Shown here one piece after another: positions 17,337 through 25,843 of a stretch of 64,000 nt of DNA (its first letter is position 1; every line of letters starts with the position of its first letter). The stretch comes from Comamonadaceae bacterium. Its GTDB lineage: Bacteria; Pseudomonadota; Gammaproteobacteria; Burkholderiales; Burkholderiaceae_C. Both the position numbers and the translations under genes were made by a program. The DNA lies in assembly GCA_947448885.1 (NCBI GenBank), contig CANFPJ010000002.1, forward strand, positions 35,100 to 99,099, in the 5' to 3' direction. The notes below the pieces were generated by a model. It was not told the origin of the DNA and made no database searches. It was given only the letters and a program-made list of their open reading frames with translations.

Positions 17337-18046
17337 GTGCGGTTTTGTTGCAAGCCCAAGGTTTGCGTGCGGCTTATGGCGCCAGCCAGGTGTTGTTTGG
17401 CATCGACTTTGAAATCCGTGCCGGTGAGGTCATGGGCTTGCTCGGGCGCAATGGCATGGGCAAAACCACCTTGATCCGCAACTTGCTGGGGATGAAAAGC
17501 CCGCAAGCGGGCAGCGTGCGTTTTGAAGGCACGGAGATCACCGGCCACAGCAGCGACCGGATTGCCCGTTTGGGCTTGGCCGTGGTGCCCGAGGGCCGCC
17601 AGGTGTTCCCCAACTTGAGCGTGGACGAGCACTTGACCGCCTTTGCCGCACGGCGCAATGGCGCCGCGCAGCCGTGGACGCCCGCGTCGGTGTATGCCTT
17701 GTTCCCGCGCTTGGCCGAGCGCAAAAAGAACATGGGCAACCAACTCTCAGGCGGCGAGCAGCAAATGCTGGCGATTGGCCGTGCACTGGTGACCAACCCC
17801 AAGCTGTTGATCTTGGACGAGGCCACCGAAGGCCTGGCCCCGCTGATCCGCGAGGAAATTTGGCAATGCCTGACGCGCTTGCGCCAAGCCGGTCAAACCT
17901 TGGTGGTGGTGGACAAGTACGTCAACCGCTTGGTGCAAATCGCCGATCGCCATTTGATTTTGGAGCGCGGCAGCGTGGCTTGGCAAGGCAGCTCGGCCGA
18001 GCTCGACCAAGACCGCAGCCTGTGGCACCGTTACCTCGGCGTGTGA
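17333..18046 (+). CDS. livF: ABC transporter ATP-binding protein, LivF type
   Basis: A 237-residue ATPase. Walker A is GRNGMGKTT, the signature is LSGGEQQMLAIGRAL and the Walker B is LLILDEATEGLAP, the LivF form. It begins in an ATGA overlap with livG and is the last gene of the plus-strand operon. Fifty-four bases separate its stop from the convergent LysR gene; no clear terminator is visible there. Confidence 0.92.
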   Translation: MSAVLLQAQGLRAAYGASQVLFGIDFEIRAGEVMGLLGRNGMGKTTLIRNLLGMKSPQAGSVRFEGTEITGHSSDRIARLGLAVVPEGRQVFPNLSVDEHLTAFAARRNGAAQPWTPASVYALFPRLAERKKNMGNQLSGGEQQMLAIGRALVTNPKLLILDEATEGLAPLIREEIWQCLTRLRQAGQTLVVVDKYVNRLVQIADRHLILERGSVAWQGSSAELDQDRSLWHRYLGV

Positions 18047-18100
18047 GTCGGGGCTGACGCGCCCGTTGGTCGACCCCCCCTGGCACCGACGGTCTGCGCC

Positions 18101-19006
18101 TCAAGCAAAGTGGCGTTGCGCCACCGCTTTCAATTGCGTTTGCAGGCTCAGGCCAGCCGCACTGCGTGAACCACTTCGCCGGCGGGTGATGCCCACCCGG
18201 CGCGCCCAATCGGTACCGGCCACGGGCAAGGCCATGAGCTGGCCAGCTTGCGCCTCCCAGTGGATCAGCTCTTGGGGGATGAAGGTCAAGGCATCGCTTT
18301 GCATCACCAGGGCCTTCATCAAGGCGGTGGAGGTGGTTTCAATGCGCGCGCTGGGCGGGGTGAGGTCGTGGGCCAAGAAAAAATCTTCAAACGCCAAGCG
18401 TTCAAGCTCACGCTGTCGTGGCAATATCCAGGTTTGGTGGGTCAGCTCGCTGGCCCCGACTTGGCGCCGCTGAGCCAAGGGGTGGCCGGTTCGGGCCACC
18501 ACCACCGCGGTTTCGGTGAACAAGGTTTCGTGCACCAAGTCCGCATCGCTGGCGCGTGCCGGCACCGATGACAAGGCGAAATCAACCTCGCCGTTTTTGA
18601 CCCAGGGCATCAGCGATTCGTTCAGGCCATACAACACCGTCACTTTGAGCTCGGGGTGGTTTTGTTGCCAAGCCATCAAGGCCTGGGGCAGCAAGCGGTT
18701 GGCTTCGGTGGGGCCGCAGCCAACGATCACATGGCCGCGCTGCGAACCCTTGAGTGCGTCAATTTCGCCGAGCGCATGGCGCAACTCGGCCTCGACCACT
18801 TGGCCATGCTGCATCAAGGCTTGCCCGTAAGGGGTGGGGCTGACCCCAAAGCGGCCGCGCTCGAGCAAGGGCACGCCCAGCGACTTTTCCAGCGCCTTGA
18901 TGCTTTTGGACAGCGCGGGTTGCGACACCTCCAGCTCGGCGGCGGCCTCGGTCAGGCTGCCGCAGCGCACGGCAGCGAGGAAAAACTGCACTTTTCGATA
19001 ATCCAT
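18101..19006 (-). CDS. LysR-type transcriptional regulator
   Basis: A 301-residue regulator with an N-terminal winged helix-turn-helix (SLTEAAAELEVSQPALSKSI) and a C-terminal effector-binding domain. It is divergent from the third Rieske oxygenase pair and convergent with the importer operon, so it is the obvious candidate regulator of one or both. I used the start giving MDYRKVQFFLAAV; an in-frame ATG eight codons upstream (19030) is equally possible because neither has a good ribosome site. A T-N11-A palindrome overlaps this start region. Confidence 0.88.
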   Translation of the reverse strand: MDYRKVQFFLAAVRCGSLTEAAAELEVSQPALSKSIKALEKSLGVPLLERGRFGVSPTPYGQALMQHGQVVEAELRHALGEIDALKGSQRGHVIVGCGPTEANRLLPQALMAWQQNHPELKVTVLYGLNESLMPWVKNGEVDFALSSVPARASDADLVHETLFTETAVVVARTGHPLAQRRQVGASELTHQTWILPRQRELERLAFEDFFLAHDLTPPSARIETTSTALMKALVMQSDALTFIPQELIHWEAQAGQLMALPVAGTDWARRVGITRRRSGSRSAAGLSLQTQLKAVAQRHFA

Positions 19007-19019
19007 AACCAATGGTAAT
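19005..19019. promoter_or_regulatory. Candidate LysR-family operator (T-N11-A palindrome)
   Basis: ATAACCAATGGTAAT is a near-perfect palindrome (ATnACCAnTGGTnAT) containing T-N11-A, the LysR-type consensus. It lies between the divergent LysR gene and the third oxygenase gene, about 90 bases upstream of the latter's ATG. It overlaps the chosen LysR start codon, which would suit autoregulation or indicate that the true LysR start is elsewhere. Confidence 0.45.
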
Positions 19020-19108
19020 GTAAAAAGCATGGAAAGTTGTAGGTGCTGCGCGCTGGCTTTGCTACCTTCGCGTTTGCTATCAACCCTTGCGTTCTTTTCG
19101 GAGATGCC

Positions 19109-20434
19109 ATGACCGCTATTGACCTGGACCACTTGGTCCAACCCGACCGTGTGCACCGCAGCGTGTACACCGACCAGGCCTTGTTTGACCTGGAGATGGA
19201 ACACATGTTTGAAAAGACGTGGGTCTACTGTGGCCACGAGTCCCAGGTCAAGGCGATGGGCGATTACCACACGCTGCACATTGGGCGCCAGCCCATGGTG
19301 ATGGTGCGCGACCGCGATCAATCCATCCGCGTGCTCTACAACCGCTGCCCGCACCGGGGCGTGCAACTGTGCGGCACCCACAGCGGCAACACCGGTTCGG
19401 GCTTCGTTTGTCCCTACCATGCTTGGAGTTTCCATCTCAACGGACAAGTGCGAGCCATTCCCCTGGCCAAAGGTTATGACGGCACCCGCTTGAAACTGGA
19501 CGACCCGCAAGCCAGCATGGTGCCGGCTGCCCGCGTCGACAGTTACCGGGGCTTTGTGTTTGCCAGCCTGAGCGCTGAAGGCCCGAGCTTGCTGGAATTT
19601 TTGGGCGAGGCCAAGGTGGCGTTTGATGACATGTGCGACCGCTCACCGGTGGGCGAGGTCGAGGTGGTGCCGGTGTGCCACCGGGTGGTGCAGCACTCCA
19701 ACTGGAAGTTCTTCATGGAGAACCAGTTGGACGCCTTGCACCCCTCGGTCACCCACCAGTCCACCGGCGTGTCGGCGCGGCGCATTGAAGAGCGGGTCAA
19801 AAAGAGCCAAGGCTCGGCCCCGCTGTATTTCCATTACCTGTCGACATTTGCTTCGAGCTTTGACCAGTGGGATTCGGTGCAAACCGTCAATTTCCCCTAC
19901 GGGCACGGCATTTTGAAGGCCTACATGGGCCTGCGCCCCACCGACCCCGACACCGTGGAATACGAGGGTTTGCTGAAGAAAGCCTATGGTGAAGAAAAGG
20001 CCGAGGAATACCTCTCGCGCAGCATTCACCATGTGCTCATCTACCCCTACCTGTCGGTGCAGTCGCCCTTGCAGCAATTGCGCTGCTTGCGCCCCATCGG
20101 TCCGGACAAAACCTTGTCAGAGATTTGGCACTTTCGGCTCAAGGGCGCGCCCGAGGCGATTTACCGCCGCGCCTTGTGGTACTTCAACCTGGTCAATTCA
20201 CCCGCCACCATGATCAATGCCGATGACTTGGAAAACTGGACCCGTGGCCAATGGGGCTTGCAGTCCAAGGGCGGCGAGTGGGTGAGCTTTCACCGCAACA
20301 TGGGCGGCGACACCGAGACCAACGGCGTGTCTTACTCCAACAACGGCACCTCTGAGGTCGTGATGCGCAACCAGTTCAAAGCCTGGCAGGCCTATATCCG
20401 TCCCGCGGTGCAAGCCGCGGTCAGCATTGCTTGA
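19109..20434 (+). CDS. Rieske aromatic ring-hydroxylating oxygenase, alpha subunit 3
   Basis: A 441-residue large subunit. Rieske ligands are C80-x-H82 (CPHRG) and C101-x2-H104 (CPYHAW). Mononuclear iron ligands are D208-x2-H211-x4-H216 (DALHPSVTH). A CGGAG at 19099-19103 supports ATG 19109. Compared with alpha 1 and 2 it has the canonical CPHRG in place of CAHKG and a different C-terminal half, so it is a more distant paralogue, probably for another ring substrate. It is transcribed away from the LysR gene and is followed by its beta subunit. Confidence 0.93.
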   Translation: MTAIDLDHLVQPDRVHRSVYTDQALFDLEMEHMFEKTWVYCGHESQVKAMGDYHTLHIGRQPMVMVRDRDQSIRVLYNRCPHRGVQLCGTHSGNTGSGFVCPYHAWSFHLNGQVRAIPLAKGYDGTRLKLDDPQASMVPAARVDSYRGFVFASLSAEGPSLLEFLGEAKVAFDDMCDRSPVGEVEVVPVCHRVVQHSNWKFFMENQLDALHPSVTHQSTGVSARRIEERVKKSQGSAPLYFHYLSTFASSFDQWDSVQTVNFPYGHGILKAYMGLRPTDPDTVEYEGLLKKAYGEEKAEEYLSRSIHHVLIYPYLSVQSPLQQLRCLRPIGPDKTLSEIWHFRLKGAPEAIYRRALWYFNLVNSPATMINADDLENWTRGQWGLQSKGGEWVSFHRNMGGDTETNGVSYSNNGTSEVVMRNQFKAWQAYIRPAVQAAVSIA

Positions 20435-20447
20435 GGGAGCACACCAC

Positions 20448-21083
20448 ATGAGCCAAACCAACATCACCACCCAGAAAGCCCTGGGCAGCGGCGTCATCAT
20501 CGAGGCGGTGCATTCCATGACCGGTGCCGAATCGATCGCGCCCGACCACATGGGCCGCGCCCGCGTGCCGGCGCAAGGCTATGTACCGCAATCGGTGGCC
20601 CAGATCGACCCAGCCGTGATGCACCAGGTGCAAACGCTGTTGTTTCGCCAAGCCGCCATGCTCGACGCCAAATGCTGGGCCGATTGGATCGCCTTGTTCA
20701 GCGATGACGGCGTGTATTGGATGCCGTCCAACCCCGATCAGACCGATTGGGCCAGCCAGCCGTCCATCTTTGCCGAAGACCCTTTGCTGATGGAAGTGCG
20801 CATGGGCCGTTTGCAACACCCCAATGCCTGGTCGCAAGCAGCCAATTGGTCGACCAACCACATCGTGGGCAATGTGATGATCGAGCATACCGATAAAGAC
20901 ACGCTCGAGGTGTATTCACGCTTTCACATGCTGGAGTTGCGCCGCGACAATGTGCGCCACTTTGCCGGCAGTTACCGCCACAGCTTGGTGCGCGTGGGCA
21001 GCGACTGGAAGATCAAGTTGCAGCGCGTCGACATGGCCAACGCCCAGGGCGCTTACGACTACGTGATCCAAGCCTGGGTGTGA
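20448..21083 (+). CDS. Ring-hydroxylating oxygenase, beta subunit 3
   Basis: A 211-residue small subunit, about 50 residues longer than the two other beta subunits because of an N-terminal extension rich in polar residues. The NTF2-like core is recognisable from VQTLLFRQAAMLDAKCWADW, YWMPS and the end WKIKLQRVDMAN. GAGGGA at 20433-20438 precedes ATG 20448. It forms a two-gene operon with alpha 3. No ferredoxin or reductase follows. Confidence 0.9.
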   Translation: MSQTNITTQKALGSGVIIEAVHSMTGAESIAPDHMGRARVPAQGYVPQSVAQIDPAVMHQVQTLLFRQAAMLDAKCWADWIALFSDDGVYWMPSNPDQTDWASQPSIFAEDPLLMEVRMGRLQHPNAWSQAANWSTNHIVGNVMIEHTDKDTLEVYSRFHMLELRRDNVRHFAGSYRHSLVRVGSDWKIKLQRVDMANAQGAYDYVIQAWV

Positions 21084-21093
21084 AGCCATTCAG

Positions 21094-21115
21094 GACCGCT
21101 TGAAATCCAGCGGTC
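21094..21115. other. Hairpin in the convergent intergenic region
   Basis: GACCGCT (21094-21100) and AGCGGTC (21109-21115) form a perfect 7-bp stem with an 8-base loop, 10 bases after the oxygenase beta stop. It is followed by CTGG, not a T-tract. It may help end or stabilise the oxygenase mRNA. It sits between convergent genes. Confidence 0.35.
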
Positions 21116-21178
21116 TCTGGCGGACCCAGGTGCTGCACGCCTGGCGTGGACAGGCGGATGCAGGCCTGGTTCAGCGCT

Positions 21179-21547
21179 TCACCACTGACCGGTTTCCATG
21201 TGGATGGCGACCTCGCAGTCGTCAAAGATGGCCAATTTGGCGATCTTCACCCGCACCCCCAGCACACCGGGCAAACCCATCAGGCGCGAGGCCAGTTTGC
21301 CGATCAGGCTCTCGAGCAAATTGACATGCTCGGCGGTGCATTCGGCAATGATGATGCTGCGCACCTTGCGGTAGTCCAGCACATGGGTGATGTCGTCGTC
21401 GCTGGGCATCAGCGGTTGTGAACCCAAGTTCAGTTCGGCGTCGACTTGTATCGGTTGGGGCGCATGTTGCTCTTGCGGCAATATCCCCAAATTGGCGTCA
21501 AAGCGCAGCCCCGTGAGGCTCAGGGTTTGGGTGCCTTTGCTGGCCAT
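21179..21547 (-). CDS. folB: Dihydroneopterin aldolase-family protein, copy 1
   Basis: A 122-residue protein of the FolB/FolX family, acting on dihydroneopterin or its triphosphate in folate and tetrahydromonapterin synthesis. Family features are GLRFDANLGILPQEQ with the active-site Glu, LDYRKV with the Tyr, HVNLLESL and the late lysine in VKIAKLAIF. It is the last gene of a three-gene minus-strand operon and starts 9 bases after the stop of its paralogue. One copy may be the aldolase and the other an epimerase (FolX); the sequence alone does not say which. Confidence 0.85.
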   Translation of the reverse strand: MASKGTQTLSLTGLRFDANLGILPQEQHAPQPIQVDAELNLGSQPLMPSDDDITHVLDYRKVRSIIIAECTAEHVNLLESLIGKLASRLMGLPGVLGVRVKIAKLAIFDDCEVAIHMETGQW

Positions 21548-21556
21548 GTCAGTGCC

Positions 21557-21946
21557 TCACCACACGCCGGGCTTGGCGCGAAAAATTTCCACGCCGACCG
21601 CATCGCAGTCGGGGTACACATCGGGCTTGCGGGTGGACACCTGTGCCGCCTGCACGCCGGGGTGGGCCAGCAAGGCGGTCATGATGTCATCGCACAAGGT
21701 CTCTTGCAAACCAATGTGGCCTTGGGCCACACGTTGCTGCACCACCTGGCGCACAAAGTCGTAATCCACCACTTCATTCAATTGGTCGTTCCTGACCTGG
21801 GTGTCGGCCAAGGACACATACAAATCGACGTCAATGATCAAACGCTGCGGCGCTTGCTGTTCGAAATCATGGATGCCAATGCGCGCTTGCACTTGCAGGC
21901 CGCGCAAAAAAAGCCGTCGATGGTGTTGCAACAAAAAGGGTGTCAT
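21557..21946 (-). CDS. folB: Dihydroneopterin aldolase-family protein, copy 2
   Basis: A 129-residue FolB/FolX-family protein. The core features are FLRGLQVQARIGIHDFEQQAPQ, VVDYDFV, LQETLCDDI and TRKPDVYPDC with the conserved lysine. ATG 21946 overlaps the stop of the upstream reductase gene (ATGA), which implies coupled translation. It is clearly diverged from the neighbouring copy, consistent with different activities in one pterin pathway. Confidence 0.85.
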   Translation of the reverse strand: MTPFLLQHHRRLFLRGLQVQARIGIHDFEQQAPQRLIIDVDLYVSLADTQVRNDQLNEVVDYDFVRQVVQQRVAQGHIGLQETLCDDIMTALLAHPGVQAAQVSTRKPDVYPDCDAVGVEIFRAKPGVW

Positions 21947-22728
21947 GGTTGGGATGAGAGCATGTCGTCGACCACAAACAGCACGTCGCGTGCCAGCGGC
22001 ACCAAATGCTGGCCGTTGTCCACTTGGATGCACGTGCCGGTGATGGACGCGGTGTGGGCCAAAAACACCGCTGCTTGCGCCACATCTGTGGGGTCGATCG
22101 GTCGGCGCAGCAAATTCACCTGGGCGGCCTGGTCAAAGTTGGCCTGGGTTTGGGGCCCACTGAGGTACATCAAGCCGGGGGCCACGGCATTCACCCGAAC
22201 CTGGGGGGCCAGGCTTTGGGCTTGCAAGCGCACGGCGCGCTCCAAGCCCAGCTTGGACAAGGTGTAGGAAAAATAATCGGGGTTGAGGTTGAACACCTTT
22301 TGGTCCAGCACATGCACCACGCTGGCCTGCCCCGCTGGGCTGTGGGCATGCAAGCGGGCCAAGTGCTGGCCCATGTGCATGGGCGCGAGCAGGTTCACCC
22401 GCAGTTGTTGCAGCGCCAAATCGTCACTGAAGTCACGCCCGGTGTCGGGCTCAAACAAGGAGGCGTTGTTGACAATGCAGCGCAAGCTGGGCCCGGCATG
22501 GGCTTGTGCCTGTTCAAACACCTGGGCCACTGATTCGCCGGTGTCGAGTGCACCCCCCACCGCTGCCGCCGACACGCCAAAGCTTTGCAACTCGCCCACC
22601 AGCGCATGGGCGGCCGATTCAGAGCGCTGGTAATGGCACACCACGCCCCAGCCGCTGCGCGCAAAAGCCAGGGCGATTTCACGACCCAGTCGGTGGGCCG
22701 CACCGGTGACCAAAACCCAATCGTGCAT
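21943..22728 (-). CDS. folM: Dihydromonapterin/dihydrofolate reductase-like SDR (FolM/pteridine reductase)
   Basis: A 261-residue SDR with the N-terminal motif TGAAHRLGR. The TGxxxRxG form is typical of pteridine reductases and FolM rather than of general SDRs. NNAS and the YTLSK catalytic motif are present, with VNAVAPGLM after them. It heads an operon with two folB-type genes, supporting a role in making tetrahydromonapterin or reducing dihydropterins. The start is placed at the MHDWVLVTG methionine; there is no good ribosome site, and a longer upstream form is unlikely because it overlaps the divergent gene. Confidence 0.85.
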   Translation of the reverse strand: MHDWVLVTGAAHRLGREIALAFARSGWGVVCHYQRSESAAHALVGELQSFGVSAAAVGGALDTGESVAQVFEQAQAHAGPSLRCIVNNASLFEPDTGRDFSDDLALQQLRVNLLAPMHMGQHLARLHAHSPAGQASVVHVLDQKVFNLNPDYFSYTLSKLGLERAVRLQAQSLAPQVRVNAVAPGLMYLSGPQTQANFDQAAQVNLLRRPIDPTDVAQAAVFLAHTASITGTCIQVDNGQHLVPLARDVLFVVDDMLSSQP

Positions 22729-22784
22729 GTGAAAAAAACGTTGGCCCCTGCGAGACAGTGGCAACAAGGTAGGATGAAGAGGCC

Positions 22785-23906
22785 ATGAATGTACCGCCTT
22801 TTTCGCCACCATCTGCCCCGCCGCTGCAGCGCTTGATCGAGCGCGCCATGGCCAGTGCTGGCGGCTGGTTGGGCTTTGACCGTTTCATGGCCCTGGCCTT
22901 GTATGCCCCTGGCCTGGGCTATTACAGCCGACAAGACCGCTTCATTGGGCCAGACCCGGCGCAAAGCGACTTTGTCACCGCACCCACTTTGGGCCCGTGG
23001 TTTGGCCGCACCCTGGTCCACCCGGTGCGCCAAGCCCTGGCCCACACCGGCACCGACTGCATTTGGGAGTTTGGCGCCGGTACCGGGGATTTGGCGCTGC
23101 AACTGCTGGCGGGTTTGGGCGATGCCGTGCAGCGCTACACCATCATCGAGCTGTCGGGCGCCTTGCGCGAGCACCAACAAGCCACCTTGCGTGACCACGC
23201 CCACCAAGTGCAGTGGTTGAGCGAATGGCCTGAAGCGATCGACGGCGTGGTGCTGGGCAACGAGGTCATGGACGCCATGCCGGTTCAGTTGTTGCAGCGC
23301 AGCCAAGGCCAATGGCATGAGCGCGGTGTGGTGGCCGCAGCGCCCGGCGAAGCACGCGTTTGGGCTTGGCAAGACCGCCCCAGCAGCGCCCGCCCGCCCA
23401 TTGACATCGACGGCGAGCACGACTACCTGACCGAGGTCCATCCCCAGGCCGAGGCCTTTGTGCGCAGCTTGGCCGAGCGCTTGCAGCGCAGCCACCGGCC
23501 CGGGGTGGTGATCTTGCTGGACTATGGTTTCCCTGAAAGCGAGTACTACCACCCGCAGCGCCACATGGGCACCGTGATGTGCCACCGCGCCCACCGCGCT
23601 GACAGCGATCCGCTGGCCGATGTGGGCCTCAAAGACATCACCGCCCATGTCAATTTCACCGGCTTGGCCTTGGCCGCGCAAGACGCGGGCTTGCAGGTGT
23701 TGGGTTACACCTCGCAAGCCAATTACTTGCTCAACTGTGGCATCTTGCCTTTGCTCGAGGGCTTGCCCATCGCGCAGCGCCACACCGCCTTGACCTTGAT
23801 CCATGAGCATGAAATGGGCGAGTTGTTCAAGGTGCTGGTGTTGGGCAGTGGCCCGCCGTGGAACCCCATGGGCTTTGAGCACGGAGACCGCACCCATGCC
23901 CTTTGA
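22785..23906 (+). CDS. SAM-dependent methyltransferase, MidA/NDUFAF7 family
   Basis: A 373-residue protein of the COG1565/DUF185 family. Family signatures are YYSRQDRFIGPDPAQSDF near residue 50, the SAM loop EFGAGTGDLA near 90 and LGNEVMDAMPVQ near 160. The mitochondrial homologue NDUFAF7 methylates an arginine of a complex I subunit; the bacterial role is not firmly established. It is divergent from folM. An 80-base spacer separates it from a small membrane-protein gene. Confidence 0.88.
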   Translation: MNVPPFSPPSAPPLQRLIERAMASAGGWLGFDRFMALALYAPGLGYYSRQDRFIGPDPAQSDFVTAPTLGPWFGRTLVHPVRQALAHTGTDCIWEFGAGTGDLALQLLAGLGDAVQRYTIIELSGALREHQQATLRDHAHQVQWLSEWPEAIDGVVLGNEVMDAMPVQLLQRSQGQWHERGVVAAAPGEARVWAWQDRPSSARPPIDIDGEHDYLTEVHPQAEAFVRSLAERLQRSHRPGVVILLDYGFPESEYYHPQRHMGTVMCHRAHRADSDPLADVGLKDITAHVNFTGLALAAQDAGLQVLGYTSQANYLLNCGILPLLEGLPIAQRHTALTLIHEHEMGELFKVLVLGSGPPWNPMGFEHGDRTHAL

Positions 23907-23987
23907 AACAGGTGTGCTTCGCGCACCTTCTCTGGGGCCAGGCCCAGCCACTGGCCGCAAGCCGGCCCACACCCTGGGGGTGCCCTG

Positions 23988-24182
23988 ATGTGGCGCTGGT
24001 TGGTGGTGGTGTTTTTGGCCTTGATTTTGTTCAATGGCCTGATGCCGTGGTTGCGCAAAATGGGTTTTGGCCGCTTGCCCGGGGATTTTCAGTTTCGCCT
24101 CTTTGGGCGCGATTGGTACATCCCCATCACCACCACCTTGGTGCTGAGCATCGTGGCCGCCGGGGTCTCTCGGCTGATTTGA
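23988..24182 (+). CDS. DUF2905 small membrane protein
   Basis: A 64-residue protein with two hydrophobic segments (residues about 3-20 and 45-62) around the conserved core GFGRLPGDFQFRLFGRDWYIPI. The pattern matches the DUF2905 family of small two-helix proteins, whose function is unknown. It starts at ATG 23988 behind a G-rich stretch and is probably co-transcribed with the upstream methyltransferase. Confidence 0.8.
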   Translation: MWRWLVVVFLALILFNGLMPWLRKMGFGRLPGDFQFRLFGRDWYIPITTTLVLSIVAAGVSRLI

Positions 24183-24279
24183 CGGTTGATCTGGGTGACC
24201 CCACAGGCCCGGCAGCGGGGGTCTGCTGGCTTCATGTCCACTGGTTAAGATCGGGCGCCATCACCCCCATTTGCCCACC

Positions 24280-25791
24280 ATGCCTATGTCACCTTTGACC
24301 CCCCAGCGCAGCGCCCGAAAAACGGGGCGTGCTGTTGCCTGGGTCGTGCTCGCGCTGGCCTTGGCTGGTGCAGGGACTTGGTACGTTTATGGGCGTCCCA
24401 CGGCCGCCGACATGGCGGGTGAGGCCAAGGGCGAGGGCAAAGGGGGCAGCGCCAAGGGCGGGGGAGGGCGCTTTGGGGGTGGGCGCAACCAAGCCGTCAG
24501 CGCGGCCGAGGTGCAGCGCATGGACGTGCGCCAAACCATTCAAGCCATTGGCACCTTGACGGCCTTGAACACGGCGGTGGTGCGCGCCAAGATCGATGGC
24601 GAACTCAAAGCCCTGCGGTTTTCTGAAGGGCAAATGGTGCGCGCGGGTGATGTGCTGGCCGAGATCGATGACCGCAACGCCCAAGCCCAACTGGCCCAGG
24701 CCGAAGGCCAACTGGCGCGCGATGTGGCGCAACTGCGCAATGCGCAACTTGATTTGCAACGCTACCAAGGCCTGTTGGAAAAAGACGCGATAGCACGCCA
24801 GCAAGTGGAGTCGCAGCAAGCCTTGGTGCGCCAGTTGCAAGGCACGGTGCAGTCCGACCAGGCCCAATTGGATGCGGCCAAACTGCAACTCACCCACACC
24901 CGGGTGGTGGCCCCCATCTCTGGCCGTTTAGGCCTCAAGCAAACCGAGCTGGGCAGCTTGGTGCGCGCGGGCGACGCCAATGGCATTGTCAGCATCACCC
25001 AAACCGACCCGATGGCGGTGTTGTTTGCGGTGCCCGAAATCCATGTGCCCCTGATCCAGCGCAAACTGCGCTCGGGCCAGGTGTTGCCGGTGCAGGTGTG
25101 GGACCGTGAGGCCAAACAGATGTTGGCCCAGGGTCGGGTGAGCAGCACCGACAACGCCATCGACCTGGCCACCGGCACCTTGCGCTTGAAAGCCACTTTT
25201 CCGAATGCCGATGGCAGTTTGTTCCCGAACCAATTTGCCAACATCCGCTTGGAGTTGGACACCCTCAAAGACAGCCTGGCTGTGCCCAGTGCGGCGATTC
25301 AGCGCGGTGCCGCTGGCACGTTTGTGTACGTGGTGCAAGCCGACAACTCGGTGCTGACCAAAGTGGTGCAACTCGATGCCCAAGACGGCGATTGGCAAGC
25401 CATTCGCGGACCGATCCAAGCGGGTGACAAAGTGGTCACCGATGGCGCCGACCGTTTGCGCGATGGCAGCAAGGTGGAGGTGGTCAAGTCGGCCCCACCA
25501 CGGGCGGCGGCGGTGGACGCTGCCAAAGATTCAAAACCCACCGCGCCTGGCATGCCGCCTGCGGGCGCAGCCAAACCGCCTGCGGGGGCCAGCCCACCTG
25601 CGGCTGCGGCCGCGCCCACAACCCCCCCTGCGGCCGCGCCCGAAGGCCCACCCGGTGGCGGTTCGGGGCGTCCCCCTTGGATGGACCGTTTGCCCCCCGA
25701 AGTGCAAGAGCGGGTGAAAAACATGTCGCCCGAAGAGCGCCGCGCTTTCTTCCAGCGCATGCGCGAGCGCCGCCAATCCCAGGAGCCCTGA
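24280..25791 (+). CDS. mdtA: RND efflux periplasmic adaptor (MdtA/MuxA-like)
   Basis: A 503-residue membrane-fusion protein. An N-terminal transmembrane anchor (about 18-37) is followed by a glycine-rich linker, a lipoyl/barrel-sandwich half ([16 protein letters not shown]), a long alpha-hairpin rich in Gln and Ala, and beta-barrel segments ([14 protein letters not shown]). The last roughly 90 residues are an unusual Pro/Ala/Gly-rich tail ending in a charged coil ([17 protein letters not shown]) that standard MdtA lacks. The start could also be ATG 24286. It links the two pumps encoded next to the outer-membrane channel. Confidence 0.9.
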   Translation: MPMSPLTPQRSARKTGRAVAWVVLALALAGAGTWYVYGRPTAADMAGEAKGEGKGGSAKGGGGRFGGGRNQAVSAAEVQRMDVRQTIQAIGTLTALNTAVVRAKIDGELKALRFSEGQMVRAGDVLAEIDDRNAQAQLAQAEGQLARDVAQLRNAQLDLQRYQGLLEKDAIARQQVESQQALVRQLQGTVQSDQAQLDAAKLQLTHTRVVAPISGRLGLKQTELGSLVRAGDANGIVSITQTDPMAVLFAVPEIHVPLIQRKLRSGQVLPVQVWDREAKQMLAQGRVSSTDNAIDLATGTLRLKATFPNADGSLFPNQFANIRLELDTLKDSLAVPSAAIQRGAAGTFVYVVQADNSVLTKVVQLDAQDGDWQAIRGPIQAGDKVVTDGADRLRDGSKVEVVKSAPPRAAAVDAAKDSKPTAPGMPPAGAAKPPAGASPPAAAAAPTTPPAAAPEGPPGGGSGRPPWMDRLPPEVQERVKNMSPEERRAFFQRMRERRQSQEP

Positions 25792-25832
25792 TGCGCGCCG
25801 TGGTGTGCCCGCAGCGGCTTGCTGCGACACCT

Positions 25833-25838
25833 GGGGAG
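25833..25838 (+). promoter_or_regulatory. Shine-Dalgarno deciding a GTG start
   Basis: GGGGAG lies 5 bases before GTG 25844 and fixes the start of the first RND pump. An in-frame ATG-like start further upstream would add non-homologous residues ahead of the [15 protein letters not shown] terminus. Confidence 0.6.
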
Positions 25839-25843
25839 CGGTG

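Noticed and set aside
19109..21083. Calling the third oxygenase anthranilate 1,2-dioxygenase because kynU lies in the window
   Set aside because: Motifs show only a general Rieske oxygenase; the kyn genes are 28 kb away and no catechol-pathway gene is present.
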